Notes under the pieces: generated by a model
The model's input: the letters and a program-made list of their open reading frames with translations, nothing else
Told to the model about the DNA's origin: nothing
Database searches by the model: none
Made by a program: the position numbers and the translations under genes
Origin: Acidobacteriota bacterium
GTDB taxonomy: Bacteria; Acidobacteriota; Terriglobia; Acidiferrales; UBA7541
NCBI GenBank assembly: GCA_013289955.1
Contig: JABCYZ010000020.1
Span: 1-64,000 of the forward strand
Reading direction: 5' to 3'
DNA length: 64,000 nt
Shown here: positions 54,400 through 63,983 of the stretch, piece after piece
Position numbering within the stretch: position 1 is the stretch's first letter
Layout: each line of letters starts with the position of its first letter

Positions 54400-54882
54400 A
54401 TGTCGCAACATCCACTGATTCAGAAGGTCCGTTTCGCCGCGAGTTTTCGGGCGACCCATAAGGGTCTGTGGACCCTGACCGTTTTCGCTCTGGGGCTGGC
54501 TCTTCCTGCCGCCGCCCAGAATCCCCCCGCGACGCATACCGTTCCGGAAAGACACTTCACCGTGCCGCCTTATGTTCCGACGGCAGTGGTCGTCCAGACC
54601 GAGCCGGACGCGGCCTGTGACCTGCACGCCGCGGGCGTTAACAATCCGTCGCAAAGCATGAGATTTTATGGGAACAGCGAGGGCTATGTCCGGTTTCATT
54701 TCACGCCGTTAGAGGACGTCCAGGATGCGTACTTGCAACTCGACTGCACAGCTGGGGGCGTGGTCACAACCCACCCGGTGCATTTGCGGGTAGCCGCATT
54801 CTCCGACGGTGGACATGCCCGCGCCGGCGCGTTCCATACCCGCACCCGCAGGGTCGACGATCCGGCCTGCGCTTACGGATGA
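54400..54882 (+). CDS. G1 peptidase, N-terminal part (frame 1 of a broken gene)
   Basis: 160 aa. A signal-sequence region (KGLWTLTVFALGLALPAAAQ, near 22-41) leads into a beta-rich domain (RHFTVPPYVPTAVVVQTEPDAACDLHAAG, then GYVRFHFTP and LQLDCTAGG), which I take to be the usual propeptide/accessory domain of acidobacterial G1 peptidases. The frame then meets TGA at 54880-54882 and does not reach the catalytic domain, which continues in the next frame from about 54809. The junction after VHLRVAAFSDG joins smoothly to the other frame. This is best read as the first part of a single gene with one base lost or two gained near 54800-54815, or as a sequencing error. Confidence 0.7.
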   Translation: MSQHPLIQKVRFAASFRATHKGLWTLTVFALGLALPAAAQNPPATHTVPERHFTVPPYVPTAVVVQTEPDAACDLHAAGVNNPSQSMRFYGNSEGYVRFHFTPLEDVQDAYLQLDCTAGGVVTTHPVHLRVAAFSDGGHARAGAFHTRTRRVDDPACAYG

Positions 54883-55792
54883 GGCAGCAGAGCTGCTCTC
54901 CGACGAAGACATCATCGCCCGAGGGTATCCTCCGCGGCCCAACGCAACCGAATCGCCCGATGCCTATGCCAATTGGCTCCACGGGGTTTCCCACTCGATG
55001 ACGGTTCTTCCGCCGCATGCAGTAAGCCGGTCTGATATCGCGCACGGGCGACAGGGCGTCACCGAAGGCCCGTTGGGAGAGACAAACGACCATTGGAGCG
55101 GTTTTGTGGCTCAAGGGAAGAAGGATAGTTTCCGGGCGGTCGAAGGCGAGTGGACCGTCCCCCTGGTGCACGGTTCCACGGAACCAGACTGCTACTCGTC
55201 CATCTGGGTTGGCCTCGATGGCCTGCCTTCTAATGATGTGGTACAGGCCGGAACGGAACAGGATTCTGCAATCCTGACAAAAACCGGAATATTGGAAAAG
55301 TATTACGTCTGGACGGAGGCTTGGCCGCAACAGCCCACGGCCACCCAGATCGCGAGCATTTTCCCGGGCGATTTCATTGTTGTCTACGTCTACGTGGGCG
55401 ATTCCAAAGGCAACATTGACCCCTCTGGCGGTTACGCGTGGTTCACGATGCAGAACCAGACGGACTGGGAGGAGTACACCACCCCGCCCACGAAGCTAGG
55501 AAAGAGCTTCGGGTTCTCGGGTACAAGCGCGGAGTGGATCATTGAGAGGCCGATCGTGAGCGGCGCGTTTCCTGAGCTGTCCGATTACAGCTTCCTCGAT
55601 TTGGATGGCGCGTATGTCCTGCCCGCGACCGGGACGACAATGGAAACGTACAGCAAGGCCGCGAGCGTGCAGCTCACGATGCGCCAGAATTACGATTCTC
55701 CTTTTCTCTATGACGACAATGTGCTGTCGACCGTCACAGGAGACGCCTACTGCTCCAACTGTATGGTGTTCTACTGGAAGAATTTCCACTAG
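54809..55792 (+). CDS. G1-family (glutamic) endopeptidase, catalytic part
   Basis: 327 aa as an open frame; the natural protein probably begins at 54400 and is frameshifted. From residue about 95 the chain matches the eqolisin/scytalidoglutamic peptidase fold: NDHWSGFVAQG, EGEWTVPLV, the catalytic Gln146 in WVGLDG...DVVQAGTEQD and the catalytic Glu242 in SAEWIIERPIV. Both catalytic residues are kept, so the domain itself has not decayed. The family forms an acid-active, pepstatin-insensitive protease that is secreted. The local ATG has only a weak ribosome site, which favours the frameshift explanation over a separate gene. Confidence 0.78.
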   Translation: MDMPAPARSIPAPAGSTIRPALTDEAAELLSDEDIIARGYPPRPNATESPDAYANWLHGVSHSMTVLPPHAVSRSDIAHGRQGVTEGPLGETNDHWSGFVAQGKKDSFRAVEGEWTVPLVHGSTEPDCYSSIWVGLDGLPSNDVVQAGTEQDSAILTKTGILEKYYVWTEAWPQQPTATQIASIFPGDFIVVYVYVGDSKGNIDPSGGYAWFTMQNQTDWEEYTTPPTKLGKSFGFSGTSAEWIIERPIVSGAFPELSDYSFLDLDGAYVLPATGTTMETYSKAASVQLTMRQNYDSPFLYDDNVLSTVTGDAYCSNCMVFYWKNFH

Positions 55793-56408
55793 CTTCTAGG
55801 CCCGGGGACCACGGCAAAGCCGGGTGATGGACCAGACGGCGCGCCGCCTGGCGTCGGGAGGCGATGCGGAGGGCAAGAGACTTCGCGAGCGATGGAATCC
55901 GATCGCCGGCGCAGCCGAGGCGTCCGCGTCCGATGGGTTGACGTAGGCAAGCGTCGCATCGAAGCGAATATGTGAAGGTTTGCACGTCCTGAAAGCTGAG
56001 ATAGCCGTCCAAGGCGCAGAGAAAACTCCGCAGGTGGTCAGTAGTGCGCCTACCCGAAATGCCCGTCAGAACGCCTTCATTTCCGCTCCCCGTTTTTTCC
56101 TTGGAGTTCTTCGAGAGCTTGGCACTGGGAGTGGGGCCCGATTAACAGGCTTTCTCCAACGAGTTCGGCCATTCGAAGGTTTTTTCTTTGGTGTATTAGC
56201 CTGTTTGGGACACACTCCGGCCTCCGCTCAACAAATTTCGAGTGTCGCAGCCGATTCTCAAAAGGTGCGCTGAATTTTTTTACAATTGCCTCTTGACACG
56301 GATAGCACGCGTGCGTAAAACGGAATCTCAGGCTGGAGACGATGTTCCCTCAGCACCCAGCCCCTGTTGGTTTCGCCCCCACCCAGAAAAAAACCTCAGG
56401 AGGTCTCT
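55793..56408. other. Intergenic stretch holding the hsp20 promoter
   Basis: 616 bases between the G1 peptidase and hsp20. Frames in both strands are open for up to about 95 codons (55980-56273, non-ATG start) but have shadow-like composition. The only supported element is the sigma-70 promoter at 56293-56321; no terminator for the peptidase was obvious. Confidence 0.4.
56293..56321 (+). promoter_or_regulatory. Sigma-70 promoter of hsp20
   Basis: TTGACA at 56293-56298 (perfect) and TAAAAC at 56316-56321 (four of six), exactly 17 bases apart. The implied transcript has an 80-base leader before the Hsp20 start, whose AGGAGG (56398-56403) ribosome site is optimal. No CIRCE-type inverted repeat was seen. 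Confidence 0.55.
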
Positions 56409-56900
56409 ATGACCAATTTAGTAGCGCGTGAAAACTTCGTCCAAGATCTGTCCGATTTCCGAAGGGAATTCGATCAGATATTCAACCGCTTCTTGAGCTG
56501 GCCCTCGGCTCAGGAAGGACACCCAATCACTGCGAGATTCACACCCCCGGTTCAGTCCTATATTGACAACCAAGACAAGAAACTTCACTGCCAGATTCTC
56601 CTGCCCGGCGTAGACCCGAAAGACGTCAACATCCAGGTGCTCGGCAACATGCTGATGATCAGCGGCGAGCACAGCGATTCTCGCGACACGGATGGGAAGG
56701 ACTTCATCCGCCGCGAGTTCACCTACGGCTCGTTCCAGCGCAGTCTGGTGCTTCCTGAAGGCGTAGACAAAGACAGAATTTCCGCCGACTATCGCAACGG
56801 GTTGCTGGAAATCACAGCTCCCATTTCTGCGGCAGCGCTTCCGAAGAAAATCGAAGTCAAATCACTGGCCGCCGTCTCTGCAAGGCACGCAACCGCCTGA
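56409..56900 (+). CDS. Hsp20/alpha-crystallin small heat-shock protein
   Basis: 163 aa from the ATG at 56409 with AGGAGG 6 bases upstream (an upstream in-frame ATG at 56367 is not needed). The alpha-crystallin domain spans about residues 50-140: PPVQSYIDNQDKKLHCQILLPGVDPKDVNIQVLGNMLMISGEH, then RREFTYGSFQRSLVLPEGVD and the closing YRNGLLEITAP. A short tail ends PKKIEVKSLAA, carrying the I-x-V anchoring motif. It acts as an ATP-independent holdase for unfolding proteins. A 7-bp GC hairpin with T tract follows its stop. Confidence 0.94.
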   Translation: MTNLVARENFVQDLSDFRREFDQIFNRFLSWPSAQEGHPITARFTPPVQSYIDNQDKKLHCQILLPGVDPKDVNIQVLGNMLMISGEHSDSRDTDGKDFIRREFTYGSFQRSLVLPEGVDKDRISADYRNGLLEITAPISAAALPKKIEVKSLAAVSARHATA

Positions 56901-56926
56901 ACTAGTCGTGTAAATGCAGTTTGGAG

Positions 56927-56953
56927 GGCCCGGGCCGAGCGTCCGGGCCTTTC
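56927..56953 (+). terminator. Intrinsic terminator after hsp20
   Basis: GGCCCGG (56927-56933) and CCGGGCC (56943-56949), a perfect 7-bp stem with a 9-base loop, followed by TTTCTC. Lies 27 bases beyond the hsp20 stop. Confidence 0.65.
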
Positions 56954-57204
56954 TCGTGGTACGCGCTGCTGTCGGAGGACGGCCGCGCTGGACTTCCTGA
57001 GGAAACGGGATGGCCAGGCAGCTTATGCGGGCCGGAGCGATTCGGATGTGATGCCCCGTGCGTCATTCGTTTGCCGAAGGTGAGTACGACCTGAGGAGCA
57101 GAATCTATCTACGGTCTGGAATTTCTCGAGACAAAGAGAAAATCAGGGCAGTGTCGCTTAGACCATTCCTCCCCAAGATTCCTCACATTCCGAGATAGGT
57201 GATT

Positions 57205-59373
57205 TCAGGCGGATTGAAGAACTTCGATGTCGCCACGTTTGCGGAGAAGCTTCACGGCGACACCCAATCCGTTCCTGCGGATGAGAAAATCAGCGGAAGC
57301 AGCTCCGATCCGCAAATTTTCGATCTTAACTTCGTCCACACTCAAAGGTAGGCAGGGGTTTGAGAAGTGAACCTGTCGTTCCTGAGCCCGCACTTCCAGT
57401 CCGAGGCCGGCCTTTAGGAGCAAAAATACGGATCCCGCAGACCATGCTTGAGGCGCACAGGCGACCGGATAGAGAGTCGGTCCGCTTGCTTCGGGTCTCT
57501 TGTGAAAGCCGCAGAAGAGCTCGGGCAGGCGTTGCGATTCAACATAACGACTGGCCTCGTACAGGCCATGAAGGATTTTGCACGCTTGCTCCTGCATGCC
57601 GTAAAGCGAGAAACCCAGGCCGATCAGGGCATTATCGTGAGGCCAGACGGAACCATTGTGGTAGGACATCGGATTGTAGCGACTTTCAGACGCACCGACT
57701 GTCCGAACACCCCATCCTGAAAAACAGTGTTCACTCATCAGCGACGCTGTTACGGCCTCGGCCCGCTCTTGACTCGCAATCTGACAAAAAAGAGCGTGAC
57801 CGGCATTGGAACTACGCACACGGCACTGTTGCTTTCGTCCATCCAGAGCAAGCGCGTATGTGCCCAGATCATCGCACCAGAATGCTTCCTCGAACTTCGC
57901 CCGAAGCGCTTCTGCCTCTAGATCCAATTTCCCGGCGAGATCCGCTTCCCCCAAAGAACGCGCCATCAGGGCGGCGGACCGCTTGGCCGCGTACACATAG
58001 CCTTGCACTTCACACAACGCAATAGGTGGCTCGGCCATACGCCCGTCGGCATGGAAGATGGAGTCATGGGAATCCTTCCAGCCCTGTTGCACTAGGCCCT
58101 TGGAGGATCGTTGTCGATACTCAATAAAACTATCTCTGTCGCAATCGCCGTACTCGTCCATCCAATGCAAGGCGCGCTGGACGTTGGGCCAGATTCGTCT
58201 GAGAAACGGCAGATCTCCCGTTCGTACAAAATAAGCACCGGCAAGTACAACGAAAAGTGGAGTGGAATCTACGCTGCCATAGTACCGAGCGAACGGAACT
58301 TCTCCCGTCGCCGCCATTTCGCCACGACGCATTTCATGAAGGATTTTTCCTGGCTCGGCATCCTGTTCGCTTATTTCTTCCGTAGCCTGCGTTTCGGCGA
58401 GGTAGTTCAGGACCCCTTCCGCGATGCGAGGTGCCATCCACAAGCACTCGAGAGCGGTAATGATGCCGTCGCGGCCAAATACGGTGTTGAACCACGGCAC
58501 ACCGGCGTATGGGTACGGGCCTTCCGGGTTGCCTTCCATCAGCATCCGAAGATCTGCGGCAGAGCGCGTCAACCATGCAGTAAAGCTTTCGCTGGTTGTC
58601 GTGATTCGGCACTCATCGATGCCCGTGCGGTCAAAATCGTGTCGCAATCCCCGGAAAGCTGCAGGGAAAGGTTCAAACCGTTTACGGCCAGGATTCCGTT
58701 CGCAGGAAACTGTGGTGTAGATAGATTCCGCTTCTTTCGGCTCCAGTGTTATCTGGAACCTGGCCTCGCGCGCCGTAAGAGAGGCAGGTCGCGGCTGAAA
58801 CTCCAGGCGAGTGCGGCGCACCACTCCATCCAAACCCTTGTACCCCAGGATCACGGCGTCTCCCTCAACCGTATCGGGCAGGCGATCACCCTTTCGCACC
58901 CGCTTTGTGCCGCGCACTTCAAAGATATCAGAGAAGTCCGCATCGAATTGAAGAAGGAGTGAAAGACGAACAGGTTGGAGGCCGTAATTGAGGAGGCGAA
59001 TCTGCTGGTAACAGCTTGCCTCTCTCAGAAATTGCAATCGAAAGATGTGGACGGTTCCTCGCGGCACGGTGTCGTCACTATGCACCGGGCTGTCAAGGTT
59101 GGTAAGGTCGACTGACAAGAAAGAGTTGTCTTCGCGGATCGTCGAGCTCAGAAGCAGCGCCTGCTGCTGATTGACGCGCATCGCAAAGCGGGAAAGATGC
59201 CGGCTATCGGCGTGAAAGAGGCCGAATTGCGAGGGCCCAAAGGCTTCGATGTCTCCATATCGGTTGAAAACGGCAAAGGTGTCGCCGTATTTGAGCACAC
59301 GGGTCCGGTCGTCAGCCAGCGCGGAAGAAGCTCGAACATAATATTGATCTTTAACCCGGACAATGTCTGTCAA
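57205..59373 (-). CDS. Glycogen-debranching-type amylo-alpha-1,6-glucosidase
   Basis: 722 aa. The N-terminal beta domain (residues about 20-215: DTFAVFNRYGDIEAFGPSQFGLFHADSRHLSRFAM) belongs to the glycogen-debranching N-terminal family. An (alpha/alpha)6 barrel spans about 275-690 and includes GVPWFNTVFGRDGIITALECLWM, YYGSVDSTPLFVVLAGAYF, QGWKDSHDSIFHADGR and SYHNGSVWPHDNALIGLG, the usual active-site blocks with acidic residues. It probably releases glucose from alpha-1,6-linked or related oligosaccharides. The adjoining upstream gene, 17 bases away, is a GT4 glycosyltransferase. The exact substrate is unproven. Confidence 0.85.
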   Translation of the reverse strand: MTDIVRVKDQYYVRASSALADDRTRVLKYGDTFAVFNRYGDIEAFGPSQFGLFHADSRHLSRFAMRVNQQQALLLSSTIREDNSFLSVDLTNLDSPVHSDDTVPRGTVHIFRLQFLREASCYQQIRLLNYGLQPVRLSLLLQFDADFSDIFEVRGTKRVRKGDRLPDTVEGDAVILGYKGLDGVVRRTRLEFQPRPASLTAREARFQITLEPKEAESIYTTVSCERNPGRKRFEPFPAAFRGLRHDFDRTGIDECRITTTSESFTAWLTRSAADLRMLMEGNPEGPYPYAGVPWFNTVFGRDGIITALECLWMAPRIAEGVLNYLAETQATEEISEQDAEPGKILHEMRRGEMAATGEVPFARYYGSVDSTPLFVVLAGAYFVRTGDLPFLRRIWPNVQRALHWMDEYGDCDRDSFIEYRQRSSKGLVQQGWKDSHDSIFHADGRMAEPPIALCEVQGYVYAAKRSAALMARSLGEADLAGKLDLEAEALRAKFEEAFWCDDLGTYALALDGRKQQCRVRSSNAGHALFCQIASQERAEAVTASLMSEHCFSGWGVRTVGASESRYNPMSYHNGSVWPHDNALIGLGFSLYGMQEQACKILHGLYEASRYVESQRLPELFCGFHKRPEASGPTLYPVACAPQAWSAGSVFLLLKAGLGLEVRAQERQVHFSNPCLPLSVDEVKIENLRIGAASADFLIRRNGLGVAVKLLRKRGDIEVLQSA

Positions 59374-59390
59374 GGCGAAACCGTCCCGTC

Positions 59391-60461
59391 CTAGAGAGTG
59401 AGCAAGGAATCAATTTGCCGCGTCCCCATGGGAAGAGGCTTGGCGCTCAACATCGCCTCGTATAGCCTAACGTAATCCTGGGCCATCCTCGATGCCGTAA
59501 ATCGCATCTCGAATTCTCGGCGGCACGCGACTCGACTCAGGGTGGATATTTTCCCGACTGCATCCACCGCTTCCTGCATGTCGTCCACAATGAATCCGCT
59601 GACACCGTCAGTGATTACCTCGGGCACAGAGCCGCAATTGAACGCAATGGTCGGCGTCCCACAGGCCATCGCCTCGATCATTGCGAGGCCAAAGGGTTCC
59701 GGCCAGTCGATCGGGAAAAGATGTGCGTATGCATTACCAAGGAAATCGGCCTTTTGGTCCTCCGTGATCTCTCCGATGTATTCAACATTCGGATTCGCGA
59801 GCAGAGGCTTGATCGTCGATTCGTAATACTCGCGATCCACGCGGTCCACTTTGGCTGCGATCTTCAGCGGCATGCCCGCTTCCAGTGCGATTTGGATGGC
59901 GCGATCGACTCGTTTCTCGGGGCAAATTCGTCCGAGAAACGCAAGATACCTTCCGCTTCCATCGCCTAAGGAAAGAAAATCGCGGAGGCCGTGATAGACA
60001 TTGCCAACCCAGTTTGCCCAGCACAGGGGCTTGCGCTGACTCTGAGAAATGGAGACCACGGGCATTTCTCGAAACTTTCGATACAGAGGAAGCAGGTCCG
60101 GAAGATCCAGGCGTCCGTGGAGGGTGGTGACATGCGGGAAGCCGGTGACCCTCGAAAGCGGAAAGTGTAAGTAGTCCACGTGGAAATGGATGATATCGAA
60201 TTCGTCGAGGCGCTCCATAACCTCTTCAAGCATCACGTAATGGTGAGCGAGCTGATCGATGCAGCCTTTGTCCAAGCGCAAAGATCTCGGGCAAGCAGGT
60301 ATGAGTTGCGCGGCGGTCTCAGAGTCTCCGCTGGCGAACAGGGTAACTTCGTGTCCCGCGTTGACCAGTTCTTCGGTCAAATAGGAAACTACCCTTTCGG
60401 TACCTCCATATAGCTTAGGAGGAACACTTTCATAGAGTGGCGCTACTTGGGCGATCTTCAC
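59391..60461 (-). CDS. GT4-family glycosyltransferase
   Basis: 356 aa from a GTG at 60461 (VKIAQVAPLYESVPPKLYGGTERVV) with an AGGA site just upstream; the frame is open to 60491. GT-B fold of family GT4: an N-terminal domain with YGGTERVVSYLTEELVNAGHEVTLFASG and FHVDYLHFPLSR, then the nucleotide-sugar half with YLAFLGRICPEKRVDRAIQIALEAG and PIDWPEPFGLAMIEAMACGTPTIAFNCGSVPEVI, which carries the E-x7-E motif. Acceptor and donor are unknown. It precedes a debranching-type enzyme in an operon, so alpha-glucan handling is plausible. Confidence 0.9.
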   Translation of the reverse strand: MKIAQVAPLYESVPPKLYGGTERVVSYLTEELVNAGHEVTLFASGDSETAAQLIPACPRSLRLDKGCIDQLAHHYVMLEEVMERLDEFDIIHFHVDYLHFPLSRVTGFPHVTTLHGRLDLPDLLPLYRKFREMPVVSISQSQRKPLCWANWVGNVYHGLRDFLSLGDGSGRYLAFLGRICPEKRVDRAIQIALEAGMPLKIAAKVDRVDREYYESTIKPLLANPNVEYIGEITEDQKADFLGNAYAHLFPIDWPEPFGLAMIEAMACGTPTIAFNCGSVPEVITDGVSGFIVDDMQEAVDAVGKISTLSRVACRREFEMRFTASRMAQDYVRLYEAMLSAKPLPMGTRQIDSLLTL

Positions 60462-61244
60462 ACTGTCCTCACGCCTCCAGAAGAGCACCAACGCGGCCAG
60501 AGAGGAATACAGGTTAATGCGTACGAGCGGAACCTTTGTTTAGGGAGTTCTAACCTCATGTCGGTTCGTCTTTGCTGGGTAAAATCCGGTGCATGGACGG
60601 CGTTTCGCACGTTGACGTCACGGCGGCCACGAATCGGGATGGTCGAGTTTCTGGGCTTCGGGCGCGGCTCGAAAATCTAAAGTTTAGTTGTTCGGGTTCG
60701 CATTGGCCGTCGGCCGGCGCTCGTCTATCTTCCTCAAAATTAGTTCGGCGTTGGTGATGGTGCTTGCAATGCAGAAGCGTTTACACATTTATCTGGCACT
60801 GAGGTGGAATCATGGGACTGAATTTAGGCAACAAATTCTTGCATCTCCAGCGAGTCCAGGTGCGAAAATCCATAGAGGGGAACCTGAAGGAACCTGTACC
60901 CCAGGCAGTAAACTAAAAGCCTTTGGGCTCGATCTAAGTGCCGCTTCTGTTCCAGTACAACACAAGAGTCTCAGTTTAGAACTCAACCCCGGCGTACCCC
61001 GAGAAACAAGCCCTTCGCTCGGCTGGAACCTACTGATGGGCATGGACTTAGCGGCCTGTCCGGCTATGTCTGGGACTCTCAATTGCTCCGTAAATCCGCG
61101 GAGTGCCATTGCCATCTGGCGGTCGAACCGATTCGAGTCGCTATGGCACCCGTTCGGCTACGCTCGGGCGCTCATCCCCATGCACTTCAAAACTAAGACC
61201 CCATCTGCCCTTGGCCATCGACGTCACGCCGGAGGATCAGCCGA
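60462..61244. other. Long intergenic stretch, uncertain content
   Basis: 783 bases. A frame at 60688-61248 encodes 186 aa and its stop overlaps the GTG of the histidine kinase (GTGA), but composition (many Ser, Pro, Cys and no domain) argues against it. A 34-codon frame at 60813-60917 (MGLNLGNKFLHLQRV...) has a GAGGTGG ribosome site and could be a real small gene. No tRNA, riboswitch fold or repeat was recognised. Neither frame is supported well enough to call. Confidence 0.3.
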
Positions 61245-63983
61245 GTGACCTTACGCGTTAGGGTCTTCCTCATTGTGGGCGTTGCCGCTGTGGCCGTGGT
61301 CGCCACTCTCTACGCCGCCTCGCGATATTTAACCCTGGATCGCTTCTTGAGTCTGGAAGTTTTGGAGGCCAAAGAAACCACGATTGCCGTAAAGGCCGAT
61401 TTCCTGGAGGAAATCGAAAAGCTAGACCGCGCTAACGCCGATCTGTCGGTCTACGATGGCACCTACGACAGCATGCCCAAACCCACGGTGAAGTATCTTC
61501 ACTCGCTGCTTGGCGACGGCCCGAACGGCTGGATGGAGCAGCAAAAAGTCAATTTCCTCATGTTTGTCGACCCGACGGGCACCACGATTTTCTCTGATGG
61601 CTTCGATCCAGCCACCGCCGGCAAAATGAATGTGCCGGATGATCTGAAGGCCCACATCTCACTTACGGATCCGCTTCTCGAGTTCCACGGGCCGAGAGAC
61701 AAGATTGGCGGCCTCCTGCTTCTGTCCAGCGGTCCCGTGCTCATTGTGTCCCGCCCTATCGTTCAGACCAATTATTCAGGCCCAGCTCGGGGAGCCTTGG
61801 TGATCGCGCGTTATCTTGACGCCCGGACGTTGGAGAAACTCGCGGACAAGCACGGTGTGACTTCGGTCGCCGCGTTTCGGATCGATCGGCAACTCCCGGC
61901 CGACGTGGTCGGGGCGCGCTCGGACCTGTCGGCGTCGGCGCCGGTCTACATCCGGCCGTTCGATGAAAGAGTCATTGGCGGCTATCTTTCCCTGACCGAT
62001 ATCTATGGGCGCCCGGCGCTGATGCTTCGTGTAGAGATGTCCCGCGCGATTTCTCACCAGGGTCGCATCAGCCAGGTGACTTTTGCCGGCGCTACCCTGT
62101 GCACCATGGTCGCTGCCGCGTTCGTTATGGTATGGCTTCTGGAAAAATTCGTGGTCTCCCGCCTGGAAGGATTGGGTTCAAGCGTGGCCAGCATCGCCTC
62201 TAGCAGCAATCTCTCGGCGAGGGTCTCGTTCAGCGGCCAGGATGAGATCACCAATTTGGCCAAGGGAATAAATCGAATGCTCGAATCGCTCCAGGTGTTC
62301 CAGGAGCGCAGACGCGAAGCCGAAGATGAGCACCGCGCCGAATTGGAGAAGGCCAAGAATGCTGCCGAAGCAGGCAGCCTTGCCAAGAGCCAATTTCTGG
62401 CCAACATGAGCCACGAAATCCGCACGCCGATGAACGGTATCCTGGGTATGACGGAACTGATCATGGATACTGCTCTTACTGTCGAGCAGCGCGAGCATCT
62501 CGGCCTCGTCCAATTTTCCGCAGAGTCCCTGCTCATGATCATTAATGACGTTCTGGACTTCTCCAAGATCGAAGCGGGGAAATTGGAACTGGAGCTGATT
62601 CCTTTCGATCTACGCGAGAGCTTGGGCGAAACCATGACGGCGCTCAGCTTTCGCGCCCATGAGAAGGGACTGGAGCTGGTGTACGAAGTTCAACCTGAGG
62701 TTCCTGAGGCCCTGCTTGGCGACCCTGGGCGGATTCGTCAAATCCTGGTCAACCTGGTCGGCAATGCCATCAAGTTCACGGAACACGGCGAAATTTTCGT
62801 TTGTGTGGAGGAGCAATCGCCGGGATCAACCGCAGCCGCCCTACACTTCAGGGTGAAAGATACGGGTATCGGCATCCCTGTCGAGAAGCAAGAGAAGATC
62901 TTTGACGCCTTTTCCCAAGCCGACGGATCGATGACCCGCAAGTACGGTGGCACAGGTTTGGGACTCACAATCTGCATGAGGCTCGCCGAGTTGATGCGAG
63001 GGCGCGTCTGGGTAGAGAGTCAGCCCGGCCAGGGGAGCACTTTCCACTTTACTGTCCAGCTGGCAGTACAGGACACGGCTGCTGCCCGGCCCAATCCTCT
63101 TCAGCCAGAACAGTTGCGCGATCTACAGGCGCTCATCGTCGACGACAATTTCACAAATCGCCGGGTGCTTCACGGCATGCTTACGCGTTGGGGAATGTGT
63201 CCCACCTCGGTTGAAGGCGGCAGGGCGGCGCTGCAAGCGCTGGAGATCGCCAAGAGCACGGGGCACCCGTTCCTGCTCATCTTGCTGGACGGTCAAATGC
63301 CGGATATGGATGGCTTTGCATTGGCGAAAGCGATCCAGAAGGATCCCGGCTTGCTCGCCGTTACCATCATGATGCTCACTTCGGCCGGTCACCTCGGTGA
63401 CGCCGCTCGCTGTCGAGAACTCGGCATCTCCGCCTATCTCGTAAAGCCCATTCGCCAAACCGAACTGTTGGATGGGATTTGCCAGGTTCTCAATAAAGTG
63501 TCCATGACCAAGCCCAGGCCGCTGGTCACCCGCCATACTGTGCAGGAAAACAGGCATCGTGCTCGCGTCCTCTTGGCAGAAGACAACGCTGTAAACCAGA
63601 CTCTCGCGCTCCGCCTCCTCGAGAAGCGCGGGTACTCTGTGACCGTCGCCGGCAACGGCCGGGAAGCGGTCGAGGCTTTCGAGAAGAACCACTTCGACGT
63701 GGTGCTCATGGATATCCAGATGCCGGAGATGGATGGTTTCGAAGCTACGGCAGCGATCCGGGCAAAAGAAAAGTTGACCGGCGGGCACGTCCCAATCCTT
63801 GCCATGACCGCTCATGCGTTGAAAGGAGATCAAGAACGATGTATTTCTGCGGGTATGGATGCCTATATCTCCAAACCAATCCGCACGAGCGAATTGTTTT
63901 CGAAGGTCGAAAGCATGCTGGCAAACAAGACTGCGATTCTGACGGACGAGCGGGCCGACATTGTGGATCCAATCGTTAATTGA
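61245..63983 (+). CDS. CHASE4-type hybrid sensor histidine kinase with two receivers
   Basis: 912 aa from a GTG at 61245 with GGAGG upstream. Membrane helices near 5-24 and 278-300 flank a periplasmic sensor domain of CHASE4 type (DRANADLSVYDGTYDSM near 63). HAMP (about 300-350) and a coiled segment lead to HisKA with H390 in FLANMSHEIRTPMNG and an HATPase (N, G1 and G2 boxes: NLVGNAIKF, DTGIGIP, GGTGLGL). Two receiver domains follow: D682 in LILLDGQMPD and D823 in VVLMDIQMPEMDGF. No HPt domain is appended, so phosphate probably passes to a separate protein. The first receiver has the DD pair (IVDDNFTN) and so looks able to be phosphorylated. The ligand is unknown. Confidence 0.95.
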   Translation: MTLRVRVFLIVGVAAVAVVATLYAASRYLTLDRFLSLEVLEAKETTIAVKADFLEEIEKLDRANADLSVYDGTYDSMPKPTVKYLHSLLGDGPNGWMEQQKVNFLMFVDPTGTTIFSDGFDPATAGKMNVPDDLKAHISLTDPLLEFHGPRDKIGGLLLLSSGPVLIVSRPIVQTNYSGPARGALVIARYLDARTLEKLADKHGVTSVAAFRIDRQLPADVVGARSDLSASAPVYIRPFDERVIGGYLSLTDIYGRPALMLRVEMSRAISHQGRISQVTFAGATLCTMVAAAFVMVWLLEKFVVSRLEGLGSSVASIASSSNLSARVSFSGQDEITNLAKGINRMLESLQVFQERRREAEDEHRAELEKAKNAAEAGSLAKSQFLANMSHEIRTPMNGILGMTELIMDTALTVEQREHLGLVQFSAESLLMIINDVLDFSKIEAGKLELELIPFDLRESLGETMTALSFRAHEKGLELVYEVQPEVPEALLGDPGRIRQILVNLVGNAIKFTEHGEIFVCVEEQSPGSTAAALHFRVKDTGIGIPVEKQEKIFDAFSQADGSMTRKYGGTGLGLTICMRLAELMRGRVWVESQPGQGSTFHFTVQLAVQDTAAARPNPLQPEQLRDLQALIVDDNFTNRRVLHGMLTRWGMCPTSVEGGRAALQALEIAKSTGHPFLLILLDGQMPDMDGFALAKAIQKDPGLLAVTIMMLTSAGHLGDAARCRELGISAYLVKPIRQTELLDGICQVLNKVSMTKPRPLVTRHTVQENRHRARVLLAEDNAVNQTLALRLLEKRGYSVTVAGNGREAVEAFEKNHFDVVLMDIQMPEMDGFEATAAIRAKEKLTGGHVPILAMTAHALKGDQERCISAGMDAYISKPIRTSELFSKVESMLANKTAILTDERADIVDPIVN

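Noticed and set aside
55980..56273. 97-codon plus-strand frame before hsp20
   Set aside because: Non-ATG start, no ribosome site, no domain; overlaps the region leading into the promoter.
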